Assembly: GCF_003171675.1 (NCBI RefSeq)
Contig: NZ_QFZQ01000004.1
Coordinates: 62,001-126,000 of the forward strand
Direction of reading: 5' to 3'
DNA length: 64,000 bases
Source of the DNA: Reichenbachiella versicolor
GTDB taxonomy: Bacteria; Bacteroidota; Bacteroidia; Cytophagales; Cyclobacteriaceae
Made by a program: the position numbers and the translations under genes. Positions 59,919 through 64,000 of this stretch are shown here, piece after piece. Every line of letters begins with the position of its first letter. The stretch's first letter is position 1. The notes under the pieces were generated by a model, which was not told where the DNA came from, ran no database searches, and saw only the letters and a program-made list of their open reading frames with translations.

Positions 59919-61199
59919 TTAGATCGCTTGGACAGCTCTAGTGATTCCATTGGTTAACTTATCAAGCTCTTTATCAGAGATATTAAAGGGAGGCATAGAG
60001 TATACTAGCTTTCCAAAAGGTCGAAGCCACACACCTTGATCAATGAGGTCATTTTGGATCGATTTCATATCTACAGGTTCTTTCATTTCAATGACTCCAA
60101 TAGCTCCTAAAACTCGTACATCTGACACTGTGTTTAACTTCTTGAGAGGCGCAAGCGATTTTTTGAAATGATCTTCAATCCTTGTGACGTTCACTTTCCA
60201 GTTACTGCTAAGAAGCAGATCAATATTAGCCCTTGCTACCGAACAGGCAAGTGGATTTGCCATGAAGGTGGGACCATGCATGAAATATCCAGGGTTTGAA
60301 TCAGAAATGGTCAAAGCAACCTCAGCTGTGCAAAGTGTAGCGGCAAATGACATATACCCTCCTGTCAAAGCTTTTCCAATGCACATGACGTCTGGAGTAA
60401 TATTCGCATACTCGCATGCAAATAGCTTTCCAGCTCTTCCAAATCCGGTGGCAATTTCATCTGCTATAAATAGAATGTCAAACTGTTCACAAAGTCGTTT
60501 AACTCCTTTCAAATACTCAGGATGATAAAACCGCATTCCACCGGCATTTTGCACGATAGGCTCTATGATGAAGGCAGCAATCTCATGATGGTGTTTTTTA
60601 AGCTGCTTTTCGACTTCTTCTAATTCTGCCGATTCGAATTCTTCATAAAAGGTGCTTTTTGGCTCAGGAAGGAATATTTGCTTTGTAAGTCTCTCTCCGA
60701 AAATACCATGCATTCCATTGATAGGGTCACATACAGACATCGTGTGCCATGTATCACCATGGTAGCCGCTACGTGTTGTGATGAATCTATTTTTCTCTGG
60801 TTGTGATTTTGCAATCCAATATTGTAAGGCCATTTTCATAGCTATTTCAACAGATACTGAGCCTGAGTCACTATAAAATACGTGCTCTAGTTTTTGAGGA
60901 ACTATGTCTAGCAATGTTTTAGTTAGCTCAACTGCGGGTCTGTGGGTTAGTCCTCCAAACATTACATGAGCCATATTTTTTAATTGCTTTTCAATAGCAT
61001 AATTAAGCTCAGGCACGTTATAACCATGAATAGTACACCACCAACTAGACATTCCATCCAAGAGTTTGGTGCCATCTTCTAGCTCTAGATATACCCCATT
61101 AGCGCTTTTGACAGGTAGGCTATCTACGGTGCCATGTGCTGAATTGTATGGATGCCAGACGTGATCTTTGTCAATCTGAATTAGTTCTTCTGCAGTCAT
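59919..61199 (-). CDS. bioA: Adenosylmethionine-8-amino-7-oxononanoate aminotransferase, 426 aa
   Basis: It is a class III aminotransferase: HVWHPYNSAHG is the BioA start, GMSSWWCTIHGYNVPELN the substrate block, SDSGSVSVEIAMKMA the PLP phosphate site, IADEIATGFGRAGK the cofactor Asp and GKALTGGYM the PLP lysine. It transfers an amino group from S-adenosylmethionine to KAPA, giving DAPA in biotin synthesis. It starts on the last base of the bioD stop region (one-base overlap) and is the third gene of bioF-bioD-bioA. Confidence 0.97.
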   Translation of the reverse strand: MTAEELIQIDKDHVWHPYNSAHGTVDSLPVKSANGVYLELEDGTKLLDGMSSWWCTIHGYNVPELNYAIEKQLKNMAHVMFGGLTHRPAVELTKTLLDIVPQKLEHVFYSDSGSVSVEIAMKMALQYWIAKSQPEKNRFITTRSGYHGDTWHTMSVCDPINGMHGIFGERLTKQIFLPEPKSTFYEEFESAELEEVEKQLKKHHHEIAAFIIEPIVQNAGGMRFYHPEYLKGVKRLCEQFDILFIADEIATGFGRAGKLFACEYANITPDVMCIGKALTGGYMSFAATLCTAEVALTISDSNPGYFMHGPTFMANPLACSVARANIDLLLSSNWKVNVTRIEDHFKKSLAPLKKLNTVSDVRVLGAIGVIEMKEPVDMKSIQNDLIDQGVWLRPFGKLVYSMPPFNISDKELDKLTNGITRAVQAI

Positions 61200-61801
61200 T
61201 AGATGTTGATGTTTTTACCTAGTTCGTGGATGGCTTGTGGGGTAATGTTCTCGATTTTTGGGATGTGCCCGAGGCATTTAAGGCCCGAATAATTAAGAAT
61301 AAACGACTCCGTAGCTTCATTAGGAGTATCGTTAAAGATTATCCCTTTGATATTGTAATTGTTGGACTTTAAGTATTCTATAGATAGCATGGTATGGTTG
61401 ATACTGCCGAGATAATTTCTTGATATGAGTATCACTTCTGCATCAAATTGCTTGGCAAATTCTATCACGAATTCTTTGCTGTTTATGGGAACCATTAATC
61501 CTCCAGCTCCCTCGATGATTATGTTATGCTTTTGTGATTTTGGGATAGTAATATCTCTTGCTTGAAGATTAATTTTTTCTAATTCAGCCGCTGCATGAGG
61601 AGACATAGGAGCTTTTAAAATGATTCCTTCTGGTAGCACGTTGATATCTTTTGATACTAGCGATCGGATCGTATCGCTATCAGTAGGGAAACCTGCTTGT
61701 ATTGGTTTCCAATAATCAGCTTTTAGTTTCTCAGTCAATATTGCGCTAGCGATAGTTTTGCCAGCATCGGTGTCTATTCCAGTGACGAAATATCTATTCA
61801 T
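61199..61801 (-). CDS. bioD: Dethiobiotin synthase, 200 aa
   Basis: The P-loop GIDTDAGKTIASAIL at the N-terminus is the BioD type. YWKPIQAGFPTDSDT holds the substrate Lys, and IIEGAGGLMVPIN is the family signature. It converts DAPA and CO2 to dethiobiotin with ATP. It overlaps bioF by four bases and bioA by one, so all three are translationally coupled. Confidence 0.96.
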   Translation of the reverse strand: MNRYFVTGIDTDAGKTIASAILTEKLKADYWKPIQAGFPTDSDTIRSLVSKDINVLPEGIILKAPMSPHAAAELEKINLQARDITIPKSQKHNIIIEGAGGLMVPINSKEFVIEFAKQFDAEVILISRNYLGSINHTMLSIEYLKSNNYNIKGIIFNDTPNEATESFILNYSGLKCLGHIPKIENITPQAIHELGKNINI

Positions 61802-62922
61802 AGCAGCGAAGATAGTTTTTCTACTAATTCTATGATTTGTTGGTCTGTGTTATAAGTATGGATGGATATCCTAAGACGTTCAGAATCCTTTTTTACCGTA
61901 GGGGATAGAATTGGTCGAACATCAAAGTCTAAGCTCTGCAATTCAGATGAGATGAATTTTACTCTTTCGTTTCCAGGTACGACGATAGGTTGGATAGGAG
62001 TATTGCTATCCATCTTGTAGCAGCTATCCGAATCACCTATTTTCTCTTCGAATGTCTTTTTGAATAGGCTGATCTTATCTTGGCTAGTCTGCTGTAGGTG
62101 ATTGTGACTTTCAATGTACTTGAAAGCTTCGTCTATCGATTTGACACTGTGAGGAGGGAGGGCGGTAGTGTAAATAAATGGTCTTGCAAAATTTATTAGG
62201 TAATCAATGAGTTGCTGACCGCCAGCGATAGCGGCTCCATGGACGCCCATTGCTTTACCAAAAGTGTAAACTCTTGCAAAGAATTCTGTTTCGATTCCAA
62301 GGTCGCAGACTAAACCTTGGCCTTGATCACCGTACATGCCAGTACTATGAGCTTCATCAACAATTAAATGTGCGTTGTGTTTTTTTGCTAACTCTATAAT
62401 AGGCCCGAACTCAGCTTTGTCACCATCCATAGAATAAACAGATTCGATTACCACGAATTTCTCTCCAGTTGCATTGTTGAGTTTTCGTTCTAGGTCTTCA
62501 ATATCATTGTGCTTGAAAGAATAGCTTTGAGCTTTACTAAGCTTTGCACCTTCCTTGAGGCAAACATGAGAAAGACTATCATAAATGATGGTGTCAGATC
62601 GCTGGGGAATCGTAGATATTAGAGCAAGGTTAGCTACATAACCCGAGTTAAAAAGCAGCGTGGCTTCAGTATTAAATAGCTTCGCAAGCTTGTTTTCTAA
62701 ATCCGTAGTACTTGATTGATTACCAGCTAGAAGCCTTGACCCTGTAGAACCATTGAGATATACAGAGGAAGTTTTATTGATATTGTGGAATAGTTCTTCA
62801 GAGCGACTTAGCCCTAAATAGTCATTAGAAACAAAATCGATCAATTCACTATAATTTTTCAAGGTTCTCAGACTGCCTTCTAGTTTTCTCTCCTCTAGCT
62901 TATCAAATATTTTGAGTTTCAT
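61798..62922 (-). CDS. bioF: 8-amino-7-oxononanoate synthase, 374 aa
   Basis: It is a PLP-dependent alpha-oxoamine synthase: DFVSNDYLGLSRSEE near the start, GSTGSRLLAGNQ, VIESVYSMDGD, the PLP Asp in IVDEAHSTGMYG, and the PLP Lys in YTFGKAMGVHGAA. It makes KAPA from pimeloyl-ACP or -CoA and alanine. It is the first gene of the biotin operon and faces the porin-like gene. bioB and bioC are not in the window. Confidence 0.96.
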   Translation of the reverse strand: MKLKIFDKLEERKLEGSLRTLKNYSELIDFVSNDYLGLSRSEELFHNINKTSSVYLNGSTGSRLLAGNQSSTTDLENKLAKLFNTEATLLFNSGYVANLALISTIPQRSDTIIYDSLSHVCLKEGAKLSKAQSYSFKHNDIEDLERKLNNATGEKFVVIESVYSMDGDKAEFGPIIELAKKHNAHLIVDEAHSTGMYGDQGQGLVCDLGIETEFFARVYTFGKAMGVHGAAIAGGQQLIDYLINFARPFIYTTALPPHSVKSIDEAFKYIESHNHLQQTSQDKISLFKKTFEEKIGDSDSCYKMDSNTPIQPIVVPGNERVKFISSELQSLDFDVRPILSPTVKKDSERLRISIHTYNTDQQIIELVEKLSSLL

Positions 62923-63026
62923 TTCAGTAGCGTAATAGATAGGTCGCGAAGTTACAGAATTAGCCTTGAGAGAAAATAAAACTCAGCATGCAGAATAAAT
63001 GGCATTCAAATTGTAATGTGAAGCGC

Positions 63027-63599
63027 ATGTATTATTTCGTAATAAAGTGTATTAGAAGTTTAATCTTTGGTTTATCGATAGTTTGTATTGTTAATGCTTC
63101 TGTTTTTGGCCAAAGCATTAACCTAGGACTTAGTGGTGGAGGGAATTTGAGTAGTTTAAAAGTTCCTGACTCAGAATATAAGATGGGGTATCACTATGGA
63201 GTATATGCTAGAGTTCTTAGTTCTAGTAAATGGGGTGCGCAAATAGACTTGACATATAATCGGCATCAAACTGAGTATCTCGGACATCTCTTAAAGATGA
63301 ATTATGTCACCGTTCCACTATTGATTCGATACAAATTCAACCCTCTTTTGTATTTACTTGTTGGGCCTCAGTACAGTTTTCTTGCAGAACAAGGAAAAAA
63401 TACTGAATTCGTTGAAGAAGGGCTTCGAAATACCTATTTAGGTGTGTGCTTTGGAGTGGGAGTAGACTTACCAATGGGCTTCGATATGTCTTTGAGAGTC
63501 AACAATGCTTTCAATGAGCTGTACACAGTTGATGGAGGCATTCCTAGTGATATTGTTCAACTGTCCTTAGAAATGGATCTTCTGAGATTTAAAAATTAA
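63027..63599 (+). CDS. Outer-membrane beta-barrel protein, PorT-like, 190 aa
   Basis: ATG 63027 (MYYFVIKCIRSLIFGLSIV) gives the better signal peptide, ending VFGQ; ATG 62988 is also possible. After cleavage: INLGLSGGGNLSSLKV, then eight or so amphipathic strands typical of the small PorT/OMP_b-brl family (YGVYARVL, QIDLTYNRH, NYVTVPLLIRYKF, LLYLLVGPQYSFLA, GVCFGVGVDLPMGFDMSLRVNNAF). The end is a strand followed by FKN. Function is unknown; such barrels are common in Bacteroidota and some serve T9SS. It is alone on its strand between bioF and the glnS end. Confidence 0.82.
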   Translation: MYYFVIKCIRSLIFGLSIVCIVNASVFGQSINLGLSGGGNLSSLKVPDSEYKMGYHYGVYARVLSSSKWGAQIDLTYNRHQTEYLGHLLKMNYVTVPLLIRYKFNPLLYLLVGPQYSFLAEQGKNTEFVEEGLRNTYLGVCFGVGVDLPMGFDMSLRVNNAFNELYTVDGGIPSDIVQLSLEMDLLRFKN

Positions 63600-63635
63600 T
63601 TCTACTCAGGGATTTTTCGTAAAAAGAAAGCGTAA

Positions 63636-63670
63636 AAAAAGCACTGCCAAAAGAAATGGTAGTGCTTTTT
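63636..63670. terminator. Bidirectional terminator
   Basis: AAAAAGCACTGCCA and TGGTAGTGCTTTTT form a 14-bp stem with one G-T pair, with A- and T-runs at its ends, between the convergent barrel and glnS genes. Confidence 0.88.
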
Positions 63671-63687
63671 ATATTTTTATGTAGGGA

Positions 63688-64000
63688 TTACCCGTTTTTC
63701 TTCGCCCAATTATCACGAAGAGTTACAGTTCTATTAATTACCGGTTTTGTATCCGAGGAGTCTCTATCAATGATAAAATATCCCATTCTTTCAAACTGAA
63801 ATTGTGTTCCAACTTCCATTTTTCCTACAGACGGCTCGACCATAGCATTAGTCATGGTAGTCAGTGATTCAGGATTTAAATGGTTCTTGAAATCGTCCTC
63901 TATAGTATTCAAGTCTTCAGTCTTAAATAATCTGTCGTAGAGTCTAATTTCAGCATTCACTGCGTTATTAGCTTCTACCCATCCAAGAGTACCTTTTACT
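63688..64000 (-). CDS. glnS: Glutaminyl-tRNA synthetase, C-terminal part (5' end outside window)
   Basis: The frame is open to the window edge, with KGTLGWVEANNA before the first Met, and reads EIRLYDRLF, KMEVGTQFQFERMGYF and KPVINRTVTLRDNWAK. These are the anticodon-binding beta-barrel blocks of class I glutaminyl-tRNA synthetase. It charges tRNA-Gln. Only the last ~104 residues are visible. It ends 17 bases after the terminator hairpin. Confidence 0.95.
   Translation of the reverse strand, partial: VKGTLGWVEANNAVNAEIRLYDRLFKTEDLNTIEDDFKNHLNPESLTTMTNAMVEPSVGKMEVGTQFQFERMGYFIIDRDSSDTKPVINRTVTLRDNWAKKNG

Overview
The window reads as chromosome of a marine, gliding-type Bacteroidota bacterium, probably Cytophagales. 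The DNA is AT-rich. Secreted proteins end in type IX secretion (T9SS type A) sorting domains. Promoters carry the Bacteroidota -7 box TAnnTTTG. Genes include a TonB receptor paired with a DUF4249 lipoprotein, a type III glutamine synthetase and sulfated-galactan enzymes. I see no rRNA, tRNA, CRISPR array or intact insertion sequence.

Region 1 (1-14.0 kb) is the right part of a carbohydrate-utilisation locus, most likely for lambda-type carrageenan. It holds two tandem GH42/GH167-like exo-beta-galactosidases (the first cut by the window edge), a GH110 alpha-1,3-galactosidase, two FGly sulfatases and a large propeller-bearing protein that resembles GH150 lambda-carrageenase. A peroxiredoxin-like protein and a Crp/Fnr regulator lie inside it. 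A ~70-bp element is repeated upstream of the Crp/Fnr gene and of the candidate carrageenase. From about 7.6 to 14 kb the + strand is C-rich over G whatever the gene direction; beyond 15.2 kb this reverses. Between them (14.0-15.25 kb) lies a small scar with a lone XRE regulator, palindromes and hairpins.

Region 2 (15.2-26 kb) is mainly housekeeping: an esterase-TPR protein, a cyclophilin, rsmE, glutamine synthetase III coupled to a TPR lipoprotein, a TPR histidine kinase and a dipeptidyl peptidase IV. A degenerate 21-bp-period repeat lies at 16.55-16.76 kb.

Region 3 (26.4-36.8 kb) has two 882-residue secreted subtilisin paralogues that share promoter, leader and terminator hairpins. They flank an operon of a GAPDH paralogue, an FMN-binding protein, an NTF2-like protein, an alpha/beta hydrolase and a TetR regulator. 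A near-match to the NemR operator lies upstream of that operon, which suggests electrophile-stress control. A 40-bp tandem array lies between the operon and the second protease.

Region 4 (37-42.1 kb) is a four-gene unit: TonB receptor, DUF4249 lipoprotein, LytS-like kinase and LytTR regulator. Region 5 (42.1-51.6 kb) is the most system-like part: YbjN-like protein, PspA, NfeD/YqiJ-like membrane protein, YqiK-like flotillin, a giant AAA ATPase and a small tail-anchored protein, with a divergent XRE/S24-like regulator that lacks the protease residues. It looks like a membrane-remodelling or stress module.

Region 6 (52.6-64 kb) holds a frameshifted hydrolase, a methyltransferase, ffh, a GH2 enzyme, an SDR/TetR pair with two palindromic operators, the bioF-bioD-bioA operon, a porin-like barrel and the 3' end of glnS.
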